DNA from: Shimia haliotis
Lineage (GTDB): Bacteria; Pseudomonadota; Alphaproteobacteria; Rhodobacterales; Rhodobacteraceae
Direction of reading: 5' to 3'
Assembly (NCBI RefSeq): GCF_900114415.1
Contig: NZ_FOSZ01000001.1
Coordinates: 496,001-560,000, forward strand
Length of the DNA stretch: 64,000 nucleotides
The notes below the pieces were generated by a model. It was given only the letters and a program-made list of their open reading frames with translations. It made no database searches and was not told where the DNA came from. The stretch's first letter is position 1, and the number at the start of each line of letters is the position of its first letter. Both the position numbers and the translations under genes were made by a program. Below, one piece after another: positions 9,253-19,177 of this stretch.

Positions 9253-10029
9253 ATGCAATATCAAACAATTTCTTATGAGGTGACGGACGGCATTGCGGTT
9301 GTGACGCTGAATCGGCCTGATACCTACAACGCCATGACACAGCAGATGCGGGCGGAGATCACCGACGCGGTGTTGACGGCCGGACAAGACGCGCGTGTGC
9401 TGGTTCTGACCGGTGCAGGCAAAGCATTTTGTTCTGGTCAGGATCTGGGCGATGCGTCGGATGCGACGAACATGAATCTTGAGCGCACATTGCGCGACGA
9501 ATACATGCCGATGATCCGCGCGATCCGTGAAAGCAAGATCCCGACGATCTGCGCCGTGAACGGGGCAGCGGCAGGGGCAGGGGCCAACCTTGCGCTGGCG
9601 GCGGACGTGGTGATCGCAACCGAAAGTGCGTATTTCCTGCAAGCCTTTTCGCGCATTGGTCTGATGCCGGATGCCGGTGGCACCTATGAGTTGCCGCGCT
9701 CGATGGGCGCAGCCAAGGCGATGGGCGCCGCGTTGTTTGCCGACAAGATTTCCGCGCGTCAGGCGGATCAGTGGGGCATGATCTGGGAAGCGGTTGCGGA
9801 CGGTGAGTTTGAAGCTGTCTGGAAAGCGCGAGCCAAACATTTGGCCGAGGGGCCGACCTTGGCCTATGCCGAGATCAAAGCCGCCATTCAGGAAACCTGG
9901 GGCAACGACTGGACCGGTCAGATGGAACAGGAAGCCAAGCGTCAGGGCAAGCTGGGTTCCACGCGCGATTTTCAGGAAGGTGTTGTGGCATTTCTGGACA
10001 AGCGCCCCGCGACATACGAGGGGCGCTGA
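9253..10029 (+). CDS. Enoyl-CoA hydratase/isomerase, PaaG-like
   Basis: This is a 258-residue crotonase-fold enzyme. ATG 9253 follows GGAGGGA at a good distance, so the longer frame from 9187 is not used. Crotonase-fold oxyanion-hole segments occur at AFCSGQDLGDA and around NGAAAGAGANLALA. The block FSRIGLMPDAGGTYELPR resembles PaaG, the ring-1,2-epoxyphenylacetyl-CoA isomerase, more than a classical hydratase with two catalytic glutamates. No other phenylacetate genes are near, so a general beta-oxidation role is also possible. It follows ccmH by 62 bases. Confidence 0.82.
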   Translation: MQYQTISYEVTDGIAVVTLNRPDTYNAMTQQMRAEITDAVLTAGQDARVLVLTGAGKAFCSGQDLGDASDATNMNLERTLRDEYMPMIRAIRESKIPTICAVNGAAAGAGANLALAADVVIATESAYFLQAFSRIGLMPDAGGTYELPRSMGAAKAMGAALFADKISARQADQWGMIWEAVADGEFEAVWKARAKHLAEGPTLAYAEIKAAIQETWGNDWTGQMEQEAKRQGKLGSTRDFQEGVVAFLDKRPATYEGR

Positions 10030-10036
10030 TCCTTCT

Positions 10037-10543
10037 TTAGCGGCTTTTCAGGCGATCCATGAGGGCCAGCGCATCCTGCGTTGGCCTTTGTTCTATGCGC
10101 CTATAGGTGCGCCCGTCGATGGTTCGGGTGGCCAGTTTGTGGTCGATCAGAGACCGACGCAAAAGCACATGATCCCCGAACGTCAGACCGGGTTTGAGGA
10201 TCTCGTTCACCTCTTTCTCGGTCATGTCCTGATGGGCAGGCATGCGCGCCCAGAAGGGCCAGAGGCAGAGCCCCTGCACTTTGGTCCATTTCGGCCAGCG
10301 GATCATGCGGCCCTGATCGTCAAACACCCGTAGGGCGCGTTTGAGCGCCAACTCATCCAGTTCTGGGGTTTTTGGCTGTTCGGCCTTGAGATGTTGGTGA
10401 TTGCGATAGCCTGCGGCCTTGGCGACCATTGCAAGCATGGCAGCGTGGCCGGGAAAGGTGTCTGTTTCAGACAGGGATTTTCGCAAAGCTTTGGTGAAGG
10501 CCGAAACGTCGGCCACATAGAGAGGGGTCACGTCCTGAGACAT
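10037..10543 (-). CDS. DUF2087 domain-containing protein
   Basis: A 168-residue protein on the minus strand, starting at ATG 10543 after AAGGATG; the longer frame upstream is low-complexity and unlikely. The C-terminal half, from about residue 80 to the end, resembles DUF2087, with conserved LRRSLIDHKLATRT and DGRTYRRI. That domain often occurs in small regulators and may bind nucleic acid, but its function is not established. The N-terminal half (about residues 1-60) has no family I recognise, though AGYRNHQHLKAEQ suggests a helical module. It converges with the enoyl-CoA hydratase gene, 7 bases apart. Confidence 0.7.
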   Translation of the reverse strand: MSQDVTPLYVADVSAFTKALRKSLSETDTFPGHAAMLAMVAKAAGYRNHQHLKAEQPKTPELDELALKRALRVFDDQGRMIRWPKWTKVQGLCLWPFWARMPAHQDMTEKEVNEILKPGLTFGDHVLLRRSLIDHKLATRTIDGRTYRRIEQRPTQDALALMDRLKSR

Positions 10544-10741
10544 GGGTACATCCTTTGACAGAAGTGCCAACCTCGGGAAGCCGAGGGTCGATGGCCGCCC
10601 TTGTCGACGGCACAAAACAAAGGTGCTGTCGAAAGGTGTTATCGCAGGTTTAGCAAAGTCAGATGACCGGCGGCGCCTGGGTGAACTGCGGACCCTGCGC
10701 AAGGCATAGGATGCAATTCCTCTTTTGGCAAGACTTTGGGT

Positions 10742-11572
10742 TTAGCCGACTTCCACGAGCTGAATGTCACTTGCCGACAGGCGGGGCAAGGCGCCGCCTT
10801 CGTTTGACATGTTGCGGGCAATCAATTCCCCGTTGGCATAGATGTTGTCGATCAGGCCAAAGCCTTCGTCAGAGGTGTCGACGGTGATTGTGGGGGGCGG
10901 GTTGCCTGCCGCATAGCGCACGACGATCACATCATCTGCGGGGGTATAGTCCTCGATCACCGGCGCGCGATCCGCGTCGTTGATCCATTCGCCCAGCTCG
11001 AAAGTGTCGTTGCCCTGTCCGCCTTCGGCGGTGTCGCCTTCGCCGATTAACAGATAGTCGTCGCCGCCCTTGCCGTTCAGATAACTGCCAGGCTCCTGAT
11101 CTTCGGGTGGTTCATACGTGAAATCGGCAACGGGTTGGCTGTTTAGCAAGGCGAGAATGTCACTGGCGGTTGGCACGCGATTGAGGGTTTCCGCGCCGAT
11201 CAGCAGGTCGTTTCCGCCCCCGCCCACAAGGTTGTCGGCGCCGTCCGAGGCCAGCAATGTGTCGTCGCCATCGCCGCCGCGAAGCGTGTCATCGCCGTCC
11301 CCGCCCACCAGAAAGTCATCGCCCTCACGCCCCTTGAGGATATCATCGCCATCCCCGCCGAGAAGGATGTCGTCGCCGCCAAGTCCGGTGATGTCGTCAT
11401 CGCCGCCGCGACCGTCGATCAGATCTGTGTCGCCGCGGCCGAACATGGTGTCATCGTCCTCGGTGCCTTCGTTTACTTCAACCGCGCTGGCAACCCCTCC
11501 GTCGTCGTCTCCAAAACCGCCGGAGACCGCCGCCAATAGGCCAACAGACAACAACAAACCCACCAACATCAT
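10742..11572 (-). CDS. RTX-repeat calcium-binding protein, membrane-anchored or secreted
   Basis: The 276-residue protein begins with a hydrophobic segment (MMLVGLLLSVGLLAAVSGGF) that could be a membrane anchor. An acidic stretch follows, then about eight tandem GGxGxDxxx nonapeptides at about residues 45-130, for example GGDGDDTLRGG. These form calcium-binding beta-rolls. A second region (about 160-276) has an aspartate-rich GGDDYLLIGEGD turn and no domain I recognise. No type I secretion genes are adjacent. Such short single-block RTX proteins are common in Roseobacters and their role is unknown. Confidence 0.8.
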   Translation of the reverse strand: MMLVGLLLSVGLLAAVSGGFGDDDGGVASAVEVNEGTEDDDTMFGRGDTDLIDGRGGDDDITGLGGDDILLGGDGDDILKGREGDDFLVGGDGDDTLRGGDGDDTLLASDGADNLVGGGGNDLLIGAETLNRVPTASDILALLNSQPVADFTYEPPEDQEPGSYLNGKGGDDYLLIGEGDTAEGGQGNDTFELGEWINDADRAPVIEDYTPADDVIVVRYAAGNPPPTITVDTSDEGFGLIDNIYANGELIARNMSNEGGALPRLSASDIQLVEVG

Positions 11573-11771
11573 TGCAATAACTCCCTAAAATGTCTGGCAC
11601 CGGTTTCCGCGCGGACAAATTCCGTGCTGCGCTAAAGTTTTGCGCTCTGAACCGACTCGTTTCAAAAGTGGCAATTTTGTGGCGAGTGTGCTGCGTGGCG
11701 GATTTAAGTCAACAAAATCAACGTGAAATCGGCGGGAACCTATGGATTTCCATAGGCCGGAATCAAAGAAA

Positions 11772-11795
11772 CCCGCGACAGTTTCCTGTCGCGGG
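11772..11795 (-). terminator. Intrinsic terminator downstream of gltA
   Basis: CCCGCGACAG and CTGTCGCGGG form a perfect 10-bp stem with a 4-nt loop. Read on the minus strand it follows the gltA stop by about 25 bases and is trailed by TTTCTTTGATT, a good U-rich tail. The rest of the gap 11573-11819 shows no gene. Confidence 0.85.
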
Positions 11796-11819
11796 CCAGA
11801 TTGTTCAAAAACCGGAAAA

Positions 11820-13115
11820 TTAGCGGTCTTCGATGTCGGTATAGCTGCGGGTGTCTTCGCCAAGATAAAGCTGACGCGGACGACCAATTTTGTGGGCCGG
11901 ATCGGAGAGCTGTTCTTTCCACTGCGAAATCCAGCCGACGGTGCGCGACAGAGCAAAGATCGGAGTGAACATCGAGGTCGGGAAGCCCATCGCCTCGAGA
12001 ATGATGCCGGAGTAGAAGTCGACGTTCGGGAACAGCTTTTTCTCGACGAAATAGGGGTCGTTCAGAGCAATGTGTTCCAGCTCTTTGGCGACTTGCAGCA
12101 GCGGATTGTCCTCGACACCCATCAATTCCAATACTTCGTCGGCGGACTGCTTCATCACCGTCGCGCGCGGATCCATGTTTTTGTACACGCGGTGGCCAAA
12201 GCCCATCAGGCGGAACGGATCGTTCTTGTCCTTGGCGCGCTCGATGTACTCGGGGATGCGGTCAACAGAGCCGATTTCCTTGAGCATCTCCAGACATGCC
12301 TGGTTGGCGCCGCCGTGGGCCGGACCCCAGAGGCACGCGATGCCGGCAGCGATACAGGCAAACGGGTTGGCACCGGACGAGGATGCCAGACGTACGGTCG
12401 AGGTCGACGCGTTCTGTTCGTGGTCCGCATGCAGGGTGAAAATGCGATCCATGGCGCGGCTGAGGATCGGGTTGACCTCATATTCTTCGGCCGGAACCGC
12501 AAAGCACATGCGCAGGAAGTTGGAGGCATAGTCCAGATCGTTGCGCGGATACACGAAAGGTTGGCCGATGGTGTATTTATAGGCCATCGCGGCAATCGTC
12601 GGCATCTTGGCGATCAGGCGGTGGGACGCGATTTCACGCTGGCGCGGGTCATTGATGTCGGTGCTGTCGTGATAAAATGCAGACATGGCGCCAACAACGC
12701 CGGTCATGATCGCCATCGGGTGCGCATCGCGGCGGAAACCGCGGAAGAAGTTGACCATCTGCTCATGCAGCATGGTGTGATGCGTGATGGTGTTTTCGAA
12801 TTCTTCCAGTTCAGCAGCGGTCGGCAGCGCGCCATAAAGCAGCAGATAGCAGACTTCGAGGTAATGGGATTTTCCGGCCAGATCACCAATGGTGTAGCCA
12901 CGGTGGGTCAGGATGCCTGCTTCGCCGTCGATGTATGTGATTGTGGATTCACAGGACGCGGTAGAGGTGAAGCCCGGATCGTAGGTGAAAACGCCCGCTT
13001 GTCCGTAAAGCTTGCGGATATCGAGCACGTCCGGCCCGGAAGTGGGGGAGTAGATCGGCAGATCGTAAGTCTCGCCCTCGATCGTGAGGGTGGCTTTTTT
13101 CTGGGTCTCAGACAT
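11820..13115 (-). CDS. gltA: Citrate synthase
   Basis: GltA condenses oxaloacetate with acetyl-CoA to start the TCA cycle. Started at ATG 13115 the protein is 431 residues, the usual length of the type II hexameric enzyme, beginning [14 protein letters not shown]. The active-site histidines lie in [12 protein letters not shown] and [13 protein letters not shown], and the catalytic Asp region lies near the end in the [10 protein letters not shown] block. It faces away from comEC across a 659-bp gap and ends in a strong terminator. gltX, which often lies nearby in relatives, is absent from the window. Confidence 0.96.
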   Translation of the reverse strand: MSETQKKATLTIEGETYDLPIYSPTSGPDVLDIRKLYGQAGVFTYDPGFTSTASCESTITYIDGEAGILTHRGYTIGDLAGKSHYLEVCYLLLYGALPTAAELEEFENTITHHTMLHEQMVNFFRGFRRDAHPMAIMTGVVGAMSAFYHDSTDINDPRQREIASHRLIAKMPTIAAMAYKYTIGQPFVYPRNDLDYASNFLRMCFAVPAEEYEVNPILSRAMDRIFTLHADHEQNASTSTVRLASSSGANPFACIAAGIACLWGPAHGGANQACLEMLKEIGSVDRIPEYIERAKDKNDPFRLMGFGHRVYKNMDPRATVMKQSADEVLELMGVEDNPLLQVAKELEHIALNDPYFVEKKLFPNVDFYSGIILEAMGFPTSMFTPIFALSRTVGWISQWKEQLSDPAHKIGRPRQLYLGEDTRSYTDIEDR

Positions 13116-13774
13116 TGCTGTTTTCCTTCTCTTCTTGCCAACGACTTGGAAGGGTCGCGGCGCTGTCCCTGCCGGTGCGCTTGGCCGCGGCTGGCGGTCA
13201 ATCGCAAAGGCTTTGCGTATTGTGGCTGTGTCGCGCGGCGGAGTGCACCGCGCAGGCCTGCCCAAATCATCCCTAATCCGCCTGTTGTCCCGACCGGTCT
13301 GTGCGACGTGGCTCCTGCGGAGTTCACGGGCGTGTCGCAACCGATACAGGCGGTCTTGAAATCGACCGGGGAAACGGCTCTTAGTTCCTTGCGCGATGAG
13401 CTAGCATTTTGCAGATGCGGCGTCAATTCTTCCTGTATACAAATGAATACCGAAGCGGCGTTTTGAAGCGGTGCCCATCCGACCGTGATTTGGCCCATTT
13501 TGACAGAAAATTTCGAATATTCAACGAATTATGGCGTGTTTCCGGATCGCTCATCGGGCCCTGTGAAACCCCTCCGTAGAAATACGGGGCCATGACCTTG
13601 GGTCAAGTTCGCGCGAGGAAAAGCAAACAAATTGACGGATCAATTGCAGCAGCGCAGCAAAGCGGACGGGGTGAGGAGACTTTGCAAGCCTCATAGAGTT
13701 AATAAGTGCGTTAATGGTTCAGTAACCGTGCCGCCATAAACTCCTTGTTTCAGCCAGAGAGTGAGGCGGCGGCG
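13116..13774. other. Divergent intergenic region between gltA and comEC
   Basis: No convincing gene is present; open frames here lack ribosome sites and family resemblance. The region must hold both promoters. Near comEC there are AT-rich tracts and a CtrA-like site (listed separately). A small hairpin, CCGTA-GAAA-TACGG flanked by C and G runs, lies at about 13574-13590. The gltA-proximal half is GC-rich and shows nothing recognisable. Confidence 0.6.
13699..13726. promoter_or_regulatory. Candidate CtrA-binding site upstream of comEC
   Basis: TTAA at 13711-13714, seven bases (TGGTTCA), then GTAAC at 13722-13726 match the CtrA box TTAA-N7-TTAAC with one mismatch. Another TTAA lies at 13699-13702 but at spacing eight. 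The site is about 50 bases before the comEC start. CtrA control of comEC is known in R. capsulatus; binding here is inferred. Confidence 0.45.
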
Positions 13775-15820
13775 ATGCGCTTTCTCAGCCAGTTCAGAAC
13801 TGCTTTGCTGGAGCAGCACGGGCATCTGTTCAATTGGGTGCCTGTCTGCCTTGGCGGGGGCATCGGGCTCTACTTTTTGTTGCGGTTTGAGCCGCCTGTC
13901 TTGGGTCTATGGGGCGCGGGAGGGGCTGCTGCAGCCATGATGGTGCTGGCGCGCGGGCGTTCGCCGGATATGGCGGCTGCGCTGCTGTGTCTGGCATTGG
14001 TGTCCGGCGGATTTGCGATTGCGGGCGCGCGGGCACATCTGGTGGCGGAACCGGTTTTGACCTTTCGATACTATGGTCCGGTGGAGGGGCGCGTGGCCGG
14101 CATAGACCGATCTTCGTCCGGCGCCGTGCGTTTGACCTTGGAAGAGGTGGTTCTGGAACGGATTGCCCCCCAGGCTACGCCGCATCGCGTGCGCGTGTCG
14201 CTTCATGGTGGGCCGGTGGGCACAAATCCCAAACCGGGTATGCTTGTCGGCACAACCGCGTTTCTGTCGCCGCCCAATGGTCCGGCAGAGCCGGGGGGCT
14301 TTGATTTCAAAAGACATGCATGGTTTCAGCAACTTGGCGCCATCGGCTATAGCCGGGTGCCCCTGGTCGCCCTGCATCCTGACCTAGTAGCAAATCCGGT
14401 TTTTGCCTTTCGTATGCGTCTGTCGAGCGGCATTCAGGCGCGCATGCCACCGGAGGTGGCCGGGTTTGCGGCAGCGGTAACAACGGGGGACCGATCTGCG
14501 ATTCCCGAAGACGTGCTGGAGGCGCTGCGCATCGCCAATCTGGCGCATCTGCTGGCGATTTCGGGTCTGCATATGGGCCTCTTGGCGGCCGTCATTTTTG
14601 CCGGTGTCCGCTTGGGACTGGCGATGGTTCCGGCGCTGGGGTTGCGGCTGAACGGTAAGAAAGTGGCGGCAGTGGCAGGGTTGGTGGCCTCGGGCTGCTA
14701 TTTGTTGCTGTCGGGGGGCAATGTGTCCACACAACGGGCGTTTGTGATGACTGCGGTGATGCTGGTGGCGATTCTGCTGGATCGCCGCGCGCTGAGCCTT
14801 CGGGCGGTGGCGGTGGCGGCGACCCTTGTGTTGTTGCTGCGGCCCGAAAGCCTGTTGGGTCCCGGATTTCAGATGTCATTCGCCGCAACCACGGCATTGG
14901 TGGCGGTGTTTGGCGCGCTGCGAGACCGACAGATTGGATTGGGCCCGAAATGGGCGCGGCCCGTGAGTGCGGTGTTTTTATCCTCATTGGTTGCAGGGCT
15001 GGCGACAGCGCCGTTTGCGGCGCTGCATTTTAACCACCTTGCGCATTATGGCTTGCCTGCGAACCTGTTGTCGGTGCCGGTCATGGGCACAGTGGTTGCG
15101 CCGTCTGCGGTCATGGCTGCGGTGCTGGCGCCGCTCGGGTTGGAGGCTTTCCCACTTTGGGTCATGTCCAAGGGATTGGCGTGGATACAGGGAGTCGCGC
15201 GTTTTTTCAGCGCTCTTGATGGCGCGCGAAGCTTTGTCGTGAGTCCTATGGGTGCGGTGTTGCCGATCCAGACACTTGGGGCGGTGTGGCTTGTTTTGTG
15301 GCGCAACGCGGCGCGGTGGATTGGCGCCGCGGTTGTATGTCTGGCCGTCGGACTGTGGGCGCGCACCGAGAGGCCGGATGTGTTGATCTCCCAAAGCGGC
15401 GGATTGGTTGGGGTCGCTCTGGCAAATGGGCGAGCTTTGTCCAAACCAAAAGGAGACGGCTTTGTTGCGCGGGTCTGGTTGGAAAATGACGGCGTGAAGC
15501 CAGATCAGGAGAGCGCCTCAAGGCTTTGGAAAAAAAAGGGAAATCCAATCCGACCGACATCAGTGGGCAAGAACGGTGTCCTGTTTCATCTGTCGGGAAA
15601 GCGGGCGCTGGCCGCGTTCACGGGATGCGACGCCAACGACATTTTGGTGATGACCCAAAAAAGCCCGCGCAAGTGGCCATGCAAGACCTTTGATCGCGAG
15701 TTTCTGGATCAGCACGGCTCAGTGGCAATTTCGTTCGAAGGCGACACCGCCAAAATCACAACAGCCCGTGAGGTGTCGGGTCAGCGACTTTGGCACAGGC
15801 CGCTGACACCGCAAGATTAA
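13775..15820 (+). CDS. comEC: ComEC/Rec2 family DNA-uptake channel
   Basis: The 681-residue polytopic membrane protein carries single-stranded DNA across the inner membrane in natural transformation, and in Rhodobacter is needed to take up gene-transfer-agent DNA. An N-terminal DUF4131/OB-like region (about residues 20-190) is followed by the Competence domain with the hallmark [15 protein letters not shown] near residue 260 and several membrane helices. The C-terminal about 170 residues keep no HxHxDH metallo-beta-lactamase motif, so the nuclease-like domain is degenerate or missing. ATG 13775 after GAGGCGG is preferred to TTG 13745. Its stop overlaps the convergent lexA stop by 4 nt. Confidence 0.9.
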   Translation: MRFLSQFRTALLEQHGHLFNWVPVCLGGGIGLYFLLRFEPPVLGLWGAGGAAAAMMVLARGRSPDMAAALLCLALVSGGFAIAGARAHLVAEPVLTFRYYGPVEGRVAGIDRSSSGAVRLTLEEVVLERIAPQATPHRVRVSLHGGPVGTNPKPGMLVGTTAFLSPPNGPAEPGGFDFKRHAWFQQLGAIGYSRVPLVALHPDLVANPVFAFRMRLSSGIQARMPPEVAGFAAAVTTGDRSAIPEDVLEALRIANLAHLLAISGLHMGLLAAVIFAGVRLGLAMVPALGLRLNGKKVAAVAGLVASGCYLLLSGGNVSTQRAFVMTAVMLVAILLDRRALSLRAVAVAATLVLLLRPESLLGPGFQMSFAATTALVAVFGALRDRQIGLGPKWARPVSAVFLSSLVAGLATAPFAALHFNHLAHYGLPANLLSVPVMGTVVAPSAVMAAVLAPLGLEAFPLWVMSKGLAWIQGVARFFSALDGARSFVVSPMGAVLPIQTLGAVWLVLWRNAARWIGAAVVCLAVGLWARTERPDVLISQSGGLVGVALANGRALSKPKGDGFVARVWLENDGVKPDQESASRLWKKKGNPIRPTSVGKNGVLFHLSGKRALAAFTGCDANDILVMTQKSPRKWPCKTFDREFLDQHGSVAISFEGDTAKITTAREVSGQRLWHRPLTPQD

Positions 15821-16524
15821 TAGGTGCGGATCAAGCCAACCAATTTGCCTTGCACTTTGACTTTGTCTTCGGGGAATACCCGTGTCTCATAAGCAGGGTT
15901 TGCGGCTTCCAGCGCGATAGAAGTGCCGTTGTGGTGGAACTTCTTCAGCGTCGCTTCTTGATCTTCGACCAAGGCCACAACGATGTCGCCATTGTCGGCG
16001 GTTGTGGTCTCGGAAATGATCACCACATCGCCGTCGTTGATGCCCGCATCGATCATGGAATCACCTTTGACTTCAAGCGCATAGTGGCTGGACCCAGGGG
16101 CGAGCATCTGACCAGGAACCGCGACGTGGTGGTCGACGTGGCTTATGGCCTCGATCGGCACGCCGGCTGCGATTTTGCCCATGACGGGCAGTTCGCGGGC
16201 ATGCAGATCGACACGGTTCGTGCCAAAATTCGCCGGTTCCGAGCTTGAGGGGTGCGGACCGTCAATAACACGCGGTTCAAATCCCGCGGTTGTGGGGGCA
16301 CCGCCCATGCTTTCGGGCAGTTTCACAATTTCGATGGCGCGGGCGCGGTGGGCGAGACGGCGAATGAATCCGCGTTCTTCGAGCGCTGTGATCAGACGAT
16401 GGATACCGGATTTTGAGCGCAGATCGAGCGCGTCTTTCATCTCGTCAAAGCTTGGCGGCACGCCGTCGCGTTGCAGGCGGGTATGGATGAATTCCAACAG
16501 ATCGAGCTGTTTTTTGGTTAACAT
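15817..16524 (-). CDS. lexA: SOS repressor LexA
   Basis: LexA represses DNA-damage genes and cleaves itself when RecA is active. The 235-residue protein has an N-terminal winged helix ([17 protein letters not shown]...), then the autocleavage site Ala120-Gly121 in GKIAAGVP, the catalytic Ser156 in KGDSMIDAG and Lys194 in ATLKKF. ATG 16524 is the family start; the longer frame is not conserved. A perfect LexA box lies about 80 bases upstream, indicating autoregulation. In R. capsulatus LexA also affects gene-transfer-agent expression. Confidence 0.96.
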   Translation of the reverse strand: MLTKKQLDLLEFIHTRLQRDGVPPSFDEMKDALDLRSKSGIHRLITALEERGFIRRLAHRARAIEIVKLPESMGGAPTTAGFEPRVIDGPHPSSSEPANFGTNRVDLHARELPVMGKIAAGVPIEAISHVDHHVAVPGQMLAPGSSHYALEVKGDSMIDAGINDGDVVIISETTTADNGDIVVALVEDQEATLKKFHHNGTSIALEAANPAYETRVFPEDKVKVQGKLVGLIRTY

Positions 16525-16604
16525 GGGACTGCTCCCCCTTGTGGCCGTTTTTCCGGTGCGAAAGCGCGGATTGTGCCGCACATTTTCGGTGGATATTGCC
16601 ATAT

Positions 16605-16619
16605 GTTCTAGTCATGTTC
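16605..16619 (-). promoter_or_regulatory. LexA (SOS) box GTTC-N7-GTTC upstream of lexA
   Basis: GTTC at 16605-16608, TAGTCAT, then GTTC at 16616-16619 is an exact match to the alphaproteobacterial LexA operator. A second degenerate copy, GAAC-ATAGCGG-AAAC at 16644-16658, has one mismatch in the opposite reading. Confidence 0.85.
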
Positions 16620-16716
16620 TTGTTTTGTGTCAAAACTTTTTGCGAACATAGCGGAAACATGCATGCGGTGCCGGTAGAGATACCTCCCTCAAGATGTTGA
16701 GATTTCAGCATTAACG

Positions 16717-17892
16717 CTAAATCGGAAGGAATCTCACCGATGTTCCCTTGGCCATGCGCGGGGCATTGGGGGGTGCAATCAGCAAGGCGTTGGCGGTGCT
16801 GAGAACCGTCAACAAGCTGCTGTCTTGATTACCAAAAACGCGGATTTCGCCTGCGTCCACCTTGGCGCGCATATAGTGTTGGCGCGGGCCGTTGGCGGCA
16901 AGGTCATGGGCAAGGGTGGCCGTTTGTTCGATCGGCGCGGCTTGTCCTAGACCCAGCATGGCGCGGATCACAGGCAGGACAAACACCTGTCCGCAGACCA
17001 TTGCGGAGACCGGATTGCCTGGCAGTCCGATCATCATGGCGCCGTTGGCAAGTTTGCCGGCCATCAGAGGTTTTCCAGGGCGCATGGCAATTTTGTAGAA
17101 ACTGCGCTGCATACCGAGATCTGCCGCCACTTTGCCGACCAGATCGTGATCGCCCACAGAGGCACCGCCGATTGTGATCACCAGATCGGCATCATCAATC
17201 AGCGAGAACGCCGTGCGCAGCGAGCTTTCGGTATCGCGGGCGATGGGCAGGAGGCGGGCTTCGCAGCCGGCATCGCGCAACATCGCCTGGAGGCCAAAGG
17301 AGTTTGACGCGATGATCTGGTCGGGGCCGGGGTTCTCTCCGGGCATGACAAGTTCGTCGCCGGTGGCCATGATCGCCACCTTTGGGCGGCGGGTCACAGT
17401 GACGTTGCCGATGTTCATTGCCGCCAAAAGTGCGACGTCGTTGGGGCGCAAAAGGCGTGGGGCGGCAATGGTTTGGCCGACGGTGAAGTCGCCGCCAGCA
17501 GGGCGGATGTTGGTGCCGCTGCCAAGCCGGTCGGTGATGGTGATTGTGTCGCCGTCGCGGTCGATGTCTTCCTGAATGACTACGTGGCCTGCGCCCTCGG
17601 GCACGGGTGCGCCGGTGAAAATGCGCACGGCCTGACCCGCGGCAACGGACCCGTCAAATGCATGTCCAGCGGCGGCCTCGCCGATGACTTTGTAAGATGC
17701 TCCGGCGACCACGCCTTGGGCGGCAACCGCATAACCGTCCATCGCGGAGGCGGAGAAGGGCGGTTGGTTGCGGGTGGCGGCAACTGCTTCAGCCAACACG
17801 CGGCCATTGGCTTGCGTCAGCGGCACGGTTTCCGTGGGTAAAGGAGTTGCGAGTTCAAAAAGGTGGTCGAGGGCTTCTGAGACGGAGATCAT
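16717..17892 (-). CDS. moeA: Molybdopterin molybdotransferase MoeA
   Basis: MoeA inserts molybdate into adenylylated molybdopterin in molybdenum cofactor synthesis. The 391-residue protein shows the N-terminal MoeA block with [13 protein letters not shown] near residues 43-55, the MoCF-binding domain with [15 protein letters not shown] and GLPGNPVSA, and the C-terminal domain IV. It is the last gene of a run in which each gene overlaps the next by 4 nt (trpG-trpD-ung-trpC-moaC-moeA). lexA follows but has its own SOS promoter. Confidence 0.95.
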   Translation of the reverse strand: MISVSEALDHLFELATPLPTETVPLTQANGRVLAEAVAATRNQPPFSASAMDGYAVAAQGVVAGASYKVIGEAAAGHAFDGSVAAGQAVRIFTGAPVPEGAGHVVIQEDIDRDGDTITITDRLGSGTNIRPAGGDFTVGQTIAAPRLLRPNDVALLAAMNIGNVTVTRRPKVAIMATGDELVMPGENPGPDQIIASNSFGLQAMLRDAGCEARLLPIARDTESSLRTAFSLIDDADLVITIGGASVGDHDLVGKVAADLGMQRSFYKIAMRPGKPLMAGKLANGAMMIGLPGNPVSAMVCGQVFVLPVIRAMLGLGQAAPIEQTATLAHDLAANGPRQHYMRAKVDAGEIRVFGNQDSSLLTVLSTANALLIAPPNAPRMAKGTSVRFLPI

Positions 17893-18368
17893 TTGGCTTC
17901 GAACCGTCCCGATTTGCCACCGTCCTTGAGGATCACGCGGATGCCGCCGATTTCCATTTTCTTGTCCACGGCTTTGGACATGTCATAGACGGTCAGCGCA
18001 GCAACGTTCACTGCGGTCAGCGCTTCCATTTCGACACCTGTCTGACCGGTGGTTTTCACGGTCGCCTCGATGCGGACACCGGGAAGGGATGCGTCGGGCA
18101 CGAGTTCCACCGCAACTTTGGTGATCGGCAGAGGGTGGCAGAGCGGGATGAGGTCAGAACATTTCTTGGCCCCCATGATGCCGGCAAGGCGGGCCACGCC
18201 AAGAACGTCACCCTTTTTGGTGCGACCTTCTGAAATAATTTCAAAGGTTTGCGGCGCCATCTTCACCCATCCTTCGGCGGTGGCGACACGGCTGGTGGCG
18301 GCCTTATCGGACACGTCCACCATATGGGCGTCGCCCTTGCCGTCAAAATGCGTCAGGCCGCTCATCAC
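17889..18368 (-). CDS. moaC: Cyclic pyranopterin monophosphate synthase MoaC
   Basis: MoaC converts the MoaA product 3',8-cyclo-GTP to cyclic pyranopterin monophosphate, the first stable molybdopterin precursor. The 159-residue protein starts [18 protein letters not shown] and carries the conserved [16 protein letters not shown] and [17 protein letters not shown] blocks. It overlaps trpC upstream and moeA downstream by 4 nt each, so it is translationally coupled to tryptophan genes. moaA, moaB, moaD and moaE are not in the window. Confidence 0.96.
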   Translation of the reverse strand: MMSGLTHFDGKGDAHMVDVSDKAATSRVATAEGWVKMAPQTFEIISEGRTKKGDVLGVARLAGIMGAKKCSDLIPLCHPLPITKVAVELVPDASLPGVRIEATVKTTGQTGVEMEALTAVNVAALTVYDMSKAVDKKMEIGGIRVILKDGGKSGRFEAK

Positions 18369-19177
18369 ATTGCCCCCGTGGTCAACGGGTTGGCAAGGAT
18401 GTGGCGTGTGGCTGCTGTGACGTCGTCCTGACGCATCAGGCTTTCACCGATCAGGAAGGTGCGCGCGCCGTAGCGGGCCATATCTGCGAGCTCTTCCGGT
18501 TTGTTCAGGCCGCTTTCACATACGATCAGGCGGTCGGCTGGCACCTGTTTGGACAGGATGCGAGTTGTATCCAGTGTGGTCTCAAAGGTTTTGAGGTTGC
18601 GGTTGTTGATGCCCATCAGCGGTGATTTCAGAAGGCTGGCGCGTTCCAGTTCTTCGGCGTCGTGAACCTCAAGAAGTACGTCCATTTTCCAACCGAATGC
18701 GGCGTCTTCCAGTTCCTGAGCCTGCGCGTCTGACACCGACGCCATGATGATCAGAATACAGTCCGCCCCAAGGGCGCGGGCCTCGGCGACCTGATAGGTG
18801 TCATACATGAAATCCTTGCGCAGAGCGGGCAGGTTGGTGGCAGCCCGCGCTTGCGTCAAAAAGCTCTTGTCGCCCTGAAAGCTGGGGGTGTCGGTGAGCA
18901 CGGACAGGCATGTTGCGCCGCCGGCCTCGTAGGCTTGCGCGAGTTCCGGAGGGTTGAAGTCTTCGCGGATCAACCCCTTGGATGGACTTGCTTTTTTGAC
19001 TTCGGCGATCAGGCCATAACCGGTACGGGAGGCCTTTTGCAAGGCATCGGCAAAGCCGCGGGTGGGGCCGGCTTCACGGGCTTCTGCCTCTACTGCTTCC
19101 AGCGGTTTGGCGGCTTTGTCGGCGGCCACTTCTTCAAGCTTATAGGCTTTGATCTTGTCCAGAACGGTCTCGGTCAT
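18365..19177 (-). CDS. trpC: Indole-3-glycerol phosphate synthase
   Basis: TrpC closes the indole ring from carboxyphenylamino-deoxyribulose phosphate. The 270-residue single-domain TIM barrel contains the catalytic lysine block [12 protein letters not shown] (about residues 56-67), [22 protein letters not shown] and [11 protein letters not shown]. It is not fused to TrpF. It lies downstream of ung and overlaps both neighbours by 4 nt. Confidence 0.96.
   Translation of the reverse strand: MTETVLDKIKAYKLEEVAADKAAKPLEAVEAEAREAGPTRGFADALQKASRTGYGLIAEVKKASPSKGLIREDFNPPELAQAYEAGGATCLSVLTDTPSFQGDKSFLTQARAATNLPALRKDFMYDTYQVAEARALGADCILIIMASVSDAQAQELEDAAFGWKMDVLLEVHDAEELERASLLKSPLMGINNRNLKTFETTLDTTRILSKQVPADRLIVCESGLNKPEELADMARYGARTFLIGESLMRQDDVTAATRHILANPLTTGAM

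Noticed and set aside
11742..13466. 574-codon plus-strand frame across gltA
   Set aside because: An antisense shadow of gltA extended into the intergenic gap, with no motifs or start site.
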